Shown here piece by piece: positions 23,966-31,829 of a DNA stretch of 36,667 bases; position 1 is the stretch's first letter; each line of letters starts with the position of its first letter. A program made the translations under genes and the position numbers. This DNA is from Thalassotalea_B sp049613795 (GTDB lineage Bacteria; Pseudomonadota; Gammaproteobacteria; Enterobacterales; Alteromonadaceae): the NCBI GenBank assembly GCA_049613795.1, contig JBMZCX010000022.1:1-36667 (forward strand), written 5' to 3'. The notes under the pieces are model-generated. The model saw nothing but the letters and a program-made list of their open reading frames with translations. It had not been told where the DNA came from and did no database searches.

Positions 23966-25780
23966 ATGAATAAACAAATAACAGCGATCACCAACAGAAT
24001 TATTGAACGTAGTAAAACAACACGCTCTGCATATTTAGCAAAAATTGAAGCTGAAAAATCTCAAACAGTTCATCGTGCTAATTTATCATGTGGCAACTTA
24101 GCTCATGGTTTTGCTGCCTGTGGTAAAGATGATAAGCAAGTATTACGTGGCATTAACCATTCTGATGTAGCAATTGTTTCAGCGTATAACGATATGTTGT
24201 CAGCACATCAGCCATATGAAACGTATCCAAAAATCATTAAAGAAGCGGTTCGTGAAACGGGTGGTGTTGCACAATTTGCAGGTGGTGTTCCAGCCATGTG
24301 TGACGGTGTTACACAAGGCCAGCCGGGTATGGACTTGAGCTTAATGAGCCGCGATGTTATCGCGATGTCGAGTGCTGTTGCATTGTCGCATAACATGTTT
24401 GACGGTGTTGCTATGTTGGGTATTTGCGACAAAATTGTGCCGGGCTTATTAATTGCAAGTATGACTTTTGGTCATTTACCAACGGTGTTTGTTCCCGCGG
24501 GGCCTATGCCTTCAGGTATTCCAAATAAAGAAAAAGCACGTGTTCGTCAACAGTTTGCTAAAGGCGAAATTGGCGAAGACAAATTATTAGAGGCTGAATC
24601 TGCGTCTTATCATAGTGCCGGTACTTGTACTTTCTTTGGTACTGCAAACTCAAACCAATTAGTGGTTGAAGTGATGGGGTTACATTTACCAGGAGCATCA
24701 TTTGTTCCACCTAATACGCAATTACGTGAAGAATTAACCAGAGCAGCTGCTCGTCAAGTCACGCGTTTAACGCAACAGTCAGGCAATTATATGCCTGTGG
24801 GTAAAATGATTGATGAACGATCAATTGTTAATGCCATTGTTGCGTTATTAGCAACTGGCGGTTCAACTAACTTAACGATGCATATTATCGCGTTTGCCAA
24901 AGCAGCAGGTATTATTGTTAACTTTCAAGACTTTAATGACTTATCTGACGCCGTACCATTAATAACGCGCATATACCCGAATGGCTCTGCCGATGTAAAC
25001 CATTTCCAACAAGCGGGTGGCATGGCCTTACTATTTAAAGAACTTATTGCAGCAGGTTTATTACACGAAGATGTTGAAACTATTTGTGGTAAAGGCTTAA
25101 CCCAATACACCAAAACACCAGAAATTAAAGACGGTGAGCTTGTATGGCTTGACAGCTTTGACAAGTCAGGCGATCCAGAAGTTATTGCCACAACTGAGCA
25201 GCCTTTTAAAGCAGACGGCGGTCTAAAAGTACTTAAAGGCAACTTGGGTGTTTCTGTTATTAAAACATCCGCATTGCGTGACGGTAGCTTAATTATTAAA
25301 GCACCAGCAGTTGTTTTTGAAGATCAACACGAATTAGATATTGCCTTTAAAGCGGGTGAACTTGAAAAAGACTTTATTGCTGTTGTACGTTTCCAAGGCC
25401 CTAAAGCACGCGGCATGCCTGAACTTCACAAGTTAACGCCACCGCTAGGCGTATTGCAAGACAAAGGCTTTAAAGTAGCATTAGTGACTGACGGTCGTAT
25501 GTCTGGTGCATCAGGTAAAGTACCTGCAGCAATTCACTTATGTCCTGAAGCCTTAGATGGTGGCTTAATCGCTAAAATTCAAAATGGCGACATGATCACA
25601 TTAAATGGTCAAACAGGCGAATTAACACTCGACGTTAGTGAAAGTGAATTAGCAGCAAGAACAACAGCTCAGTTCCAAGTAAATGGACATCATCAAGGCA
25701 TGGGGCGTGAATTATTTGGCTTTATGCGAAGAAATTTAAGCTCTGCTGAAACAGGCGCATGTTCATTATTTGACGAATAA
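23966..25780 (+). CDS. edd: Phosphogluconate dehydratase
   Basis: This enzyme dehydrates 6-phosphogluconate to 2-keto-3-deoxy-6-phosphogluconate, the committed step of the Entner-Doudoroff pathway. It has 604 aa, against 603 in E. coli. It belongs to the IlvD/Edd iron-sulfur dehydratases. The cluster cysteines are expected in the ACGKDDKQ, MCDGVTQGQPGMDLSLMSRD and YHSAGTCTFFGTANSNQ regions. Family blocks AIVSAYNDMLSAHQPYE, VALLATGGSTNLTMHI and VTDGRMSGASGKVPAAIHL are present. Its product is also the likely HexR effector, giving feed-forward induction of this operon. Confidence 0.96.
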   Translation: MNKQITAITNRIIERSKTTRSAYLAKIEAEKSQTVHRANLSCGNLAHGFAACGKDDKQVLRGINHSDVAIVSAYNDMLSAHQPYETYPKIIKEAVRETGGVAQFAGGVPAMCDGVTQGQPGMDLSLMSRDVIAMSSAVALSHNMFDGVAMLGICDKIVPGLLIASMTFGHLPTVFVPAGPMPSGIPNKEKARVRQQFAKGEIGEDKLLEAESASYHSAGTCTFFGTANSNQLVVEVMGLHLPGASFVPPNTQLREELTRAAARQVTRLTQQSGNYMPVGKMIDERSIVNAIVALLATGGSTNLTMHIIAFAKAAGIIVNFQDFNDLSDAVPLITRIYPNGSADVNHFQQAGGMALLFKELIAAGLLHEDVETICGKGLTQYTKTPEIKDGELVWLDSFDKSGDPEVIATTEQPFKADGGLKVLKGNLGVSVIKTSALRDGSLIIKAPAVVFEDQHELDIAFKAGELEKDFIAVVRFQGPKARGMPELHKLTPPLGVLQDKGFKVALVTDGRMSGASGKVPAAIHLCPEALDGGLIAKIQNGDMITLNGQTGELTLDVSESELAARTTAQFQVNGHHQGMGRELFGFMRRNLSSAETGACSLFDE

Positions 25781-25796
25781 AAGCGAGAGTACAGAT

Positions 25797-26771
25797 ATGA
25801 AAGCTCAAGTAATTAATATTGTTGCAGATATTGGCGGGACTAACTTACGTATAGGCGTGCTTGGTAACACCGGCGAAGTTGAGTTACTTACCGTCTATCA
25901 ATGTAATGAATATGATGGTTTAGCCACAATCGTTCAACGCTTTTTACTTGAAAATGCGATTGAGGCTGATCAAATTAATGCTTGTTTTGCTATTGCTTGC
26001 CCAGTTGAGCATGACTTAATAAAAATGACTAATTTGCCTTGGCAATTTTTACAGTCTGAGCTTAAACAAGTATTAGGTTTTCATAAGTTATTGTTTATTA
26101 ATGACTACACTGCAATCGCCTATGCCGTACCTTTTTTAAAGGATGATCAAAAAGTACAAATTGGAGGAGGGAACGTAGTTGCTAATAAACCGATTTCAAT
26201 TTGTGGTCCTGGTACGGGATTAGGGGTTGCTAATGTTATTCCTGTAGGTAGTCACTGGGAAGCGCTGGGTGGAGAAGGCGGACATGTTGACTTTGCCCCT
26301 GTTGATGCGACTGAAACGGCTATTTTAGTTGAGTTACTTAAAAAGTATCAACACGTTTCATATGAGCAACTATTGTCTGGTCAAGGACTAGAGCAAATTT
26401 ATCAAGCGCTTTGCTTTATTAATCAATGTGACTTACCTGAATTATCTGCACAAGAAATTTCAGCTAAAGCACTTGCTCAAGAATGCAAGCTTTGCCAACA
26501 AGCATTAGCACAATTTTGTAAAACATTAGGAAGCTTTGCTGGAAACTTAGCGTTAACACTCGCAAGTTTTGGTGGAGTTTATATTGCGGGGGGCATTGTC
26601 CCTCGATTTATTGAATATTTTAAAAAGAGTGAATTTAGAAGTCGGTTTGAAGAAAAAGGAAGGTTTTCTTTATTTAATTCAAACATACCAACTTTTGTGA
26701 TCACCGAATCACAACCGGGCATTTTAGGTGCATCGGCTTACCTTCGCCAACATAATAAAGAGGAATTATGA
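25797..26771 (+). CDS. glk: Glucokinase
   Basis: This enzyme phosphorylates glucose to glucose 6-phosphate with ATP. It has 324 aa of the bacterial glucokinase (Glk) family rather than the ROK family: the phosphate-binding ADIGGTNLRIGVLG is at 10-23, the catalytic region LLFINDYTAIAYAVP lies near residue 100, then GPGTGLGVANVI and GEGGHVDFAP, with a late adenosine motif GGVYIAGGIVPR. ATG 25797 has GAGAG 7 nt upstream. An in-frame TTG at 25770 would overlap edd. The stop overlaps the eda start (ATGA). Having glk inside the operon points to free glucose entering without a PTS. Confidence 0.95.
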   Translation: MKAQVINIVADIGGTNLRIGVLGNTGEVELLTVYQCNEYDGLATIVQRFLLENAIEADQINACFAIACPVEHDLIKMTNLPWQFLQSELKQVLGFHKLLFINDYTAIAYAVPFLKDDQKVQIGGGNVVANKPISICGPGTGLGVANVIPVGSHWEALGGEGGHVDFAPVDATETAILVELLKKYQHVSYEQLLSGQGLEQIYQALCFINQCDLPELSAQEISAKALAQECKLCQQALAQFCKTLGSFAGNLALTLASFGGVYIAGGIVPRFIEYFKKSEFRSRFEEKGRFSLFNSNIPTFVITESQPGILGASAYLRQHNKEEL

Positions 26772-27415
26772 CGTTAACACAAAATTGGCAAGTACCGCCA
26801 AAAGACTTATTCGCCATGGGCCCAGTTGTGCCTGTGTTAGTGATTAAAAGTGTAGAAGATGCGCTACCTATTGCTGAAGCGTTACTCGCAGCCGATGTAA
26901 AAGTACTAGAAGTTACTTTACGTACGCCGTCTGCACTTGATGTTATTGCTAAAATCGCCAAAGAATTACCTGAAGCGGTAATTGGTGCGGGTACGGTAAC
27001 GAATCGTGAGCTACTACAGCGCTCTGCTGATGCGGGTGCCAAATTTGCGATAAGCCCTGGTTTAACAAAAGATTTACTGCAAGCAGGTAATGAAGGTGAT
27101 ATTGCACTAATTCCTGGCATTTCATCTATTTCAGAGTTAATGGATGGTATTGATTATGGTTACGATCATTTTAAATTTTTCCCAGCGGAAGCATCTGGTG
27201 GTGTGAAAGCGATTCAGTCAATTGGTGGCCCATTTCCAGATATTCGCTTTTGTCCAACGGGTGGCATTAATATTAATAATATTCGTAATTACTTAGCATT
27301 AAATAATGTCGCTTGTTGTGGTGGTTCTTGGTTAGTATCAGACGAAATTGTTGCTAATAAAGATTGGAGTAAAATTACTGAGTTGGCAAAGCAAGCATTA
27401 GCTCACGTTAAGTAA
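26768..27415 (+). CDS. eda: KDPG/KHG aldolase
   Basis: This enzyme cleaves 2-keto-3-deoxy-6-phosphogluconate to pyruvate and glyceraldehyde 3-phosphate, ending the Entner-Doudoroff route. It has 215 aa, normal for this class I aldolase. The Schiff-base lysine is K136 in DHFKFFPAEASGG, and the catalytic Glu48 and Arg52 are in LEVTLRTPSAL. The GAGTVTNRELL and FCPTGGIN phosphate-binding segments are present. It overlaps glk by 4 nt. An intrinsic terminator follows 31 nt after the stop and closes the five-gene operon. Confidence 0.96.
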   Translation: MTLTQNWQVPPKDLFAMGPVVPVLVIKSVEDALPIAEALLAADVKVLEVTLRTPSALDVIAKIAKELPEAVIGAGTVTNRELLQRSADAGAKFAISPGLTKDLLQAGNEGDIALIPGISSISELMDGIDYGYDHFKFFPAEASGGVKAIQSIGGPFPDIRFCPTGGININNIRNYLALNNVACCGGSWLVSDEIVANKDWSKITELAKQALAHVK

Positions 27416-27446
27416 GTTCCTCACACCGTAATAAACCTTTTAAATT

Positions 27447-27470
27447 AGCTAGGATTAACCTAGCTTTTTT
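27447..27470 (+). terminator. Terminator of the zwf-eda operon
   Basis: AGCTAGG (27447-27453) and CCTAGCT (27459-27465) form a 7-bp stem with a 5-nt loop, followed by T at 27465-27470. Confidence 0.9.
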
Positions 27471-27540
27471 ATACCTGAAATAAAATGTTTTTTAGAGTCA
27501 GAAAATCAGCTTTAAGCAAGAATTAATAATAGAGCATAGC

Positions 27541-27573
27541 AAAACGCCCGTTTAACATTAAGCTAAACGGGCG
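27541..27573 (-). terminator. Terminator of gapA
   Basis: CGCCCGTTTA (27545-27554) pairs perfectly with TAAACGGGCG (27564-27573) around a 9-nt loop. On the minus strand a short TTTT follows. It lies 33 nt beyond the gapA stop. The short T-run makes it somewhat weaker than its stem suggests; it may also block transcription from the eda side. Confidence 0.8.
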
Positions 27574-27606
27574 CTTTAAGTATTTTTTAAGTAATAATTG
27601 ATCTAA

Positions 27607-28602
27607 TTATTTAGAAATATAAGCAACTAAGTCTAATACTTTATTTGAGTAGCCAATTTCATTATCGTACCAAGAAACAACTTTTACAAAAGTATTCGTA
27701 AGGGCAATACCTGCACCTGCATCGAATACTGATGTTGCTGTTTCACCAATAAAGTCGTTTGATACAACATTGTCTTCAGTATAATCAAGTACACCTGCTA
27801 GTGCGCCTTTAGATGCCGCTTTCATTGCATCACAAATTTCTTGATAACTTGCTGGCTTTTTAAGGTTTACGGTTAAATCGACTACTGATACATTCGGTGT
27901 TGGTACACGAAATGACATACCTGTTAATTTGCCATTAAGCTCTGGTATAACTTTACCAACAGCTTTTGCAGCGCCTGTAGATGATGGAATGATGTTTTGA
28001 CCTGCACCACGACCACCACGCCAATCTTTAGCCGAAGGGCCGTCAACCGTTTTTTGTGTTGCTGTCGTCGCATGAACGGTTGTCATTAAGCCGTCAGCAA
28101 TACCCCAATTGTCATTTAATACTTTAGCAATGGGTGCTAAACAGTTAGTGGTACAAGAAGCATTTGAAACTACGTCTTGGCCTTGGTAAGACTCGTTATT
28201 CACACCCATAACAAACATTGGCGTATCATCTTTTGAAGGCGCAGAAAGTACAACTTTCTTAGCACCTGCTTCAATATGCTTACGCGCGGTTTCATCGGTT
28301 AAAAATAGGCCCGTTGATTCAACAACAACATCAACATTAATTTCGTCCCACTTTAAGTCAGCTGGGTTTCGCTCAGCAGTAACACGAATGGGGTTGCCAT
28401 TAACAATTAATTGACCATCTTCAACGTCTACAGTCCCTTTAAAGCGACCATGAGTAGAGTCATACTTAAGCATATATGCCATGTAATCTAAATCGATTAA
28501 GTCGTTAATGCCTACAATTTCAATATCTGATCTTTCTGCCGCAGCTCTAAAAACAAAACGGCCGATGCGACCAAAACCGTTTATACCAACTCTAATCGTC
28601 AT
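27607..28602 (-). CDS. gapA: Glyceraldehyde-3-phosphate dehydrogenase, glycolytic type
   Basis: This is an NAD-linked enzyme of lower glycolysis and the Entner-Doudoroff pathway. It has 331 aa, standard length. The Rossmann motif INGFGRIGRFVFRA is at 7-20. N33-D34 after the second strand (VGINDLIDLDYMAYMLKYDSTHG, shortened) favours NAD. The catalytic Cys150 is in SNASCTTNCLAP, and the active-site His is in TVHATTATQKTVDGP. The end SWYDNEIGYSNKVLDL is typical. ATG 28602 has GGAG 6 nt upstream; the in-frame ATG at 28623 adds seven non-family residues. A perfect copy of the zwf HexR operator lies 25 nt upstream, so HexR controls it too. Confidence 0.97.
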   Translation of the reverse strand: MTIRVGINGFGRIGRFVFRAAAERSDIEIVGINDLIDLDYMAYMLKYDSTHGRFKGTVDVEDGQLIVNGNPIRVTAERNPADLKWDEINVDVVVESTGLFLTDETARKHIEAGAKKVVLSAPSKDDTPMFVMGVNNESYQGQDVVSNASCTTNCLAPIAKVLNDNWGIADGLMTTVHATTATQKTVDGPSAKDWRGGRGAGQNIIPSSTGAAKAVGKVIPELNGKLTGMSFRVPTPNVSVVDLTVNLKKPASYQEICDAMKAASKGALAGVLDYTEDNVVSNDFIGETATSVFDAGAGIALTNTFVKVVSWYDNEIGYSNKVLDLVAYISK

Positions 28603-28626
28603 ACCGACTCCATAGAAAAACAATAA

Positions 28627-28641
28627 TGTAGTAAAATTACA
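28627..28641. promoter_or_regulatory. HexR operator upstream of gapA
   Basis: The 15 bases TGTAGTAAAATTACA are identical to the zwf operator at 21696. The site lies 25 nt before the gapA ATG, most simply downstream of or overlapping the promoter, a position that suits repression. Confidence 0.88.
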
Positions 28642-28825
28642 CCAATTATGAAAAATATCAAGTAAAAATTCACTGTGGTCGCTATTTTATTTAGTGTTCG
28701 TGGTATTATTACGAATTAAATAATTACCTTTCTTGTTGTTATTTTATTGTTAATTGGTGTTAAAGCACTAATTCACGTGGTAAAATGCCGCCAATTTTTT
28801 AGACCTAATTTTTTGGACATTACCA

Positions 28826-30355
28826 ATGACTCAAAATACCCAATGTGATATCGGCTTTATTGGCCTTGGCGTTATGGGGAAAAACCTTGTGTTAAACCTT
28901 GCTGACAATGGCTATTCAATTGCTGCTTTTGATTTAGATAACGAAAAAGTGAATGCCGCAATTGAGCAAGATAAATTAGAAAGCCAGCAAGATACTGCAA
29001 GGGTAATAGGGTGTTCGTCTTACACTGAATTATTGTCAAAGTTAAAAGCGCCTCACTTAATTGTACTTTCTGTTCCTGCAGGAGCACCTGTTGACCAAGT
29101 TTGTGAAAGCTTAATTGGTGCCGGTGTTCAACCTGATGATATTGTTATTGATACAGGTAATAGTTTATGGGTAGACACTGTTGCGCGTGAAGAAAAATAT
29201 AAAAACAATTTTATCCTATTTTCGTCAGCCGTTTCTGGTGGTGAAGTGGGGGCCAGGTTTGGTCCAGCCCTTATGCCAAGTGGCTCTGCTTATGCATGGA
29301 CAAGAATAAAACCTATTTGGGAAGCTATTTCAGCAAAGGTAGATGCGACAACAGGCAAACCAATTGAGCGTACTCAACCCGGCGAAGTGGTTAACGAGGG
29401 TGAGCCATGTACTGCCTACATTGGCCCTGCGGGAGCTGGTCACTATGTAAAGATGGTACATAACGGAATTGAATATGCCGATATGCAAATTATTTGTGAA
29501 GCTTACCAAGTATTGCGTGACGGTTTAATGCTGTCGACCGACGAAATTGCTGATATTTTTGAGCAATGGAATAATGGCCCATTGGACAGCTATTTAATGG
29601 AAATATCTGTTGATGTACTTCGCCATAAAATAGACATTGATGGTAAACAAGTACCTGTTGTTGACGTGATTTTAGACAAAGCTGGTCAAAAGGGCACTGG
29701 TTTATGGACAGCCATGAGCACGTTAGAGTTAGGTACGCCTGCGCCAACTATTGCACAAGCTGTTTATGCACGCTCTATTTCGTCAATGAAAGATATACGA
29801 GTTAAAGCGGCTAATTTATTAACTGGACCGCAAGTGGTTGCTTTAACGGGTGATGAAAAACAAGAGTTTATTAATAACTTACATGATGCGGTTTACTGTT
29901 CTAAAATTTGTGCTTATGCGCAAGGTTTTCAGTTAATGAAACAAGCAGAGAATGAGCATGGTTGGACGCTAGACTTTTCAAGTATTGCTAAAATATGGCG
30001 TGCAGGGTGTATTATTCGTGCGGTATTTTTACAGTCAATTACCGATGCGTTTGAACGTGACCAAGAACTAGAAAACTTGTTACTTGATCCGTATTTTGTT
30101 GAACAACTTAATAAGCATCAGCTTAATTGGCGTAAAGCCATTGCTACCATTTCATTAATGGGTATTCCTACGGGGGCGCTTTCTTCATCATTATCGTATT
30201 TTGACTCTATGCGTTGTAATGTATTACCTGCTAATCTTCTACAAGGACAGCGTGATTACTTTGGCGCTCATACTTTTGAGCGTACAGATAAAGCATCAGG
30301 TAAAAAATACCATGTTGAATGGGCAAGCGCTGATAAAGCAATAAAATTAGTATAA
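28826..30355 (+). CDS. gnd: 6-phosphogluconate dehydrogenase, decarboxylating
   Basis: This enzyme oxidises 6-phosphogluconate to ribulose 5-phosphate and CO2, the oxidative pentose phosphate step competing with Edd for substrate. It has 509 aa, about 40 longer than E. coli Gnd (468). The nucleotide motif GFIGLGVMGKNLVLNLADNG is near residue 9. The substrate site is VSGGEVGARFGPALMPSG. The catalytic Lys and Asn lie in HYVKMVHNGIEYADMQ. The C-terminal domain has DKAGQKGTGLWTAMSTLELG and IIRAVFLQSITDAF, ending in YFGAHTFERTDK. Extra residues occur around 170-190 (GKPIERTQPGEVVNEGEPC). It lies divergent from gapA with no HexR site of its own visible. msrB follows after 26 bp. Confidence 0.96.
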   Translation: MTQNTQCDIGFIGLGVMGKNLVLNLADNGYSIAAFDLDNEKVNAAIEQDKLESQQDTARVIGCSSYTELLSKLKAPHLIVLSVPAGAPVDQVCESLIGAGVQPDDIVIDTGNSLWVDTVAREEKYKNNFILFSSAVSGGEVGARFGPALMPSGSAYAWTRIKPIWEAISAKVDATTGKPIERTQPGEVVNEGEPCTAYIGPAGAGHYVKMVHNGIEYADMQIICEAYQVLRDGLMLSTDEIADIFEQWNNGPLDSYLMEISVDVLRHKIDIDGKQVPVVDVILDKAGQKGTGLWTAMSTLELGTPAPTIAQAVYARSISSMKDIRVKAANLLTGPQVVALTGDEKQEFINNLHDAVYCSKICAYAQGFQLMKQAENEHGWTLDFSSIAKIWRAGCIIRAVFLQSITDAFERDQELENLLLDPYFVEQLNKHQLNWRKAIATISLMGIPTGALSSSLSYFDSMRCNVLPANLLQGQRDYFGAHTFERTDKASGKKYHVEWASADKAIKLV

Positions 30356-30381
30356 GAGTAAGTTAAGCAAAAAGGACGAAC

Positions 30382-30756
30382 ATGACTCAAGATCCTTATA
30401 AAGATAAACTTAGTGAAGCGGCATACAAAGTATGTCGTTTAGCCGCGACAGAGCAGCCATTTTCAGGTGAATATAACGATCATTGGTTAGTGGGTGTTTA
30501 TCATTGCGCCTGTTGTCAGCAGCCATTATTTGAGTCTAGTGCCAAATTTAATGCGGGTTGTGGTTGGCCGAGTTTCTTTCAAGGAATTGAAGGGCGCATT
30601 AATTACCTGTCTGATCATTCACATCACATGATCCGAACTGAAATACAATGCCAGCAGTGTCAATCGCATTTAGGGCATGTATTTGACGATGGCCCAGAGC
30701 CAACAGGGCAACGTTATTGTGTTAATTCGTTAAGCTTAACTTTTATTGCTCAGTAA
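30382..30756 (+). CDS. msrB: Peptide methionine-R-sulfoxide reductase
   Basis: This enzyme reduces methionine-R-sulfoxide in proteins. It has 124 aa, a compact MsrB. Two zinc-binding CxxC pairs are visible (HCACCQQP and QCQQCQSH), with GCGWPSFF between and the catalytic Cys in QRYCVNSLSLTF near the C-terminus. The conserved HLGHVFDDGPEPTGQRY block is intact. No signal peptide is present, so it is cytosolic. An AAAGGA ribosome site precedes it. The 26-bp gap to gnd suggests co-transcription, which would link methionine repair to the NADPH-producing enzyme that feeds thioredoxin. Confidence 0.95.
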   Translation: MTQDPYKDKLSEAAYKVCRLAATEQPFSGEYNDHWLVGVYHCACCQQPLFESSAKFNAGCGWPSFFQGIEGRINYLSDHSHHMIRTEIQCQQCQSHLGHVFDDGPEPTGQRYCVNSLSLTFIAQ

Positions 30757-30814
30757 CTGCCTCCTATAGAAACGCTAGACTATTATTTAAATTTCAATAA
30801 TGAGATTTACATGT

Positions 30815-31546
30815 TTAAACTTTAGCGTTAAAGCGAACCCTTGTCTCCATTACAATATCTAGCGCGTTAAGGTGGACTTCCTCTCTGAACATGGATCTTG
30901 CATCATAGGGTTTCATAACAACATTCTCTTCAGTGATTCTAATTCTTTCAGCTGATCTTTTTTCAGCTTGTTCAATTACGTCCATGACATGAATTCGGCC
31001 AACAACGTCTTCTTTGGTATATAATTTATTACTTCCTGGTGCTTGTGTCTGTGTTTTATTAGTCGCTGCGGCAACATTTAAAAAGTCAGTAGCTTCAACA
31101 AGTTTATCACTGGCGTTAAGTTTGGCTTTTAAGTAGTTATATTCTCTTTTTGTTAGATCATGATCAATGATGTCTATTTCATCGCCTGTGTTGGTAAAAT
31201 CAAATTTTTTTTTTAGTAGGTTGGGTTGCTCTTTTGCCACCTCAGTTAAAATACGCTGAGTTTCAGAGACCATGTCAGCAGCAGGAGTTTCTTTTTTTTT
31301 CCAAAAATCAGCTATTTCTTTAAGATCTTTCTTTAAAGCTACGCTTTCATCTGCGGAAAGTTGATTTGTTACTACCTTAATTGTTGCCGCACTTTGTTGT
31401 GATGATGTAGCTATCGTGTTGTTGGGTTTACCCATTTCATAATGAGTCTCTGGCGGGGTTATCCTCATGTTATTAATTTGTTGCGCCTGTACTGGTGAAT
31501 TTGCTGAAACAGCTATTGGAGTTGATGCTGACGTAATAGCTTTCAT
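30815..31546 (-). CDS. Uncharacterised 243-aa protein with sigma-28-type promoter
   Basis: I do not recognise a family. There is no signal peptide or membrane segment. The first 60 residues are low-complexity (Ser, Thr, Asn, Gln, Pro), followed by helical charged segments (ADESVALKKDLKEIADFWKK, then FDFTNTGDEIDIIDHDLTKR), and the end is LDIVMETRVRFNAKV. AAGGAAG lies 6 nt before the ATG. Upstream, TTAAGTTA-N11-ACCGATAA closely matches the FliA/sigma-28 consensus, pointing to a motility or flagellar role. Two poly-A tracts in the coding strand (ten A at 31205-31214 and nine A at 31292-31300, both encoding Lys-rich stretches) are possible slippage sites. Codon use is like its neighbours. Confidence 0.75.
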   Translation of the reverse strand: MKAITSASTPIAVSANSPVQAQQINNMRITPPETHYEMGKPNNTIATSSQQSAATIKVVTNQLSADESVALKKDLKEIADFWKKKETPAADMVSETQRILTEVAKEQPNLLKKKFDFTNTGDEIDIIDHDLTKREYNYLKAKLNASDKLVEATDFLNVAAATNKTQTQAPGSNKLYTKEDVVGRIHVMDVIEQAEKRSAERIRITEENVVMKPYDARSMFREEVHLNALDIVMETRVRFNAKV

Positions 31547-31590
31547 GTTCGCTTCCTTTTGAACGTTATTTATAAACTTGGTTTAACAGG

Positions 31591-31617
31591 TTATCGGTCG
31601 TTTTTCTATTAACTTAA
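31591..31617 (-). promoter_or_regulatory. Candidate sigma-28 (FliA) promoter of the 243-aa gene
   Basis: Read on the minus strand, TTAAGTTA (31617-31610), exactly 11 bp, then ACCGATAA (31598-31591). The E. coli FliA consensus is TAAAGTTT-N11-GCCGATAA, so 6 of 8 and 7 of 8 positions match with ideal spacing. The transcript would start about 40 nt before the ATG. Confidence 0.7.
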
Positions 31618-31829
31618 ATGGGTATCGCAAGCTGAGAGTAAAAAATGAATAAAACAATGATGTAATATCAATTTTTTATTATAAGCCTAAAATTAGTGCA
31701 ATTAATATCTGTAACTGGTGGCGAAACATTTCATGTTCCATTACAATGTCGCCGCATTTTGTTATTTTGATCTATAGTAAGATTATAATAGCTTATCGTT
31801 CATTTGACTGAAATAAAAAGGTTTACGTA

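Noticed and set aside
28709..28735. Imperfect palindrome upstream of gnd as a HexR site
   Set aside because: GGTATTATTACG...AATTACC has partial symmetry but wrong spacing and half-sites compared with the two exact operators.
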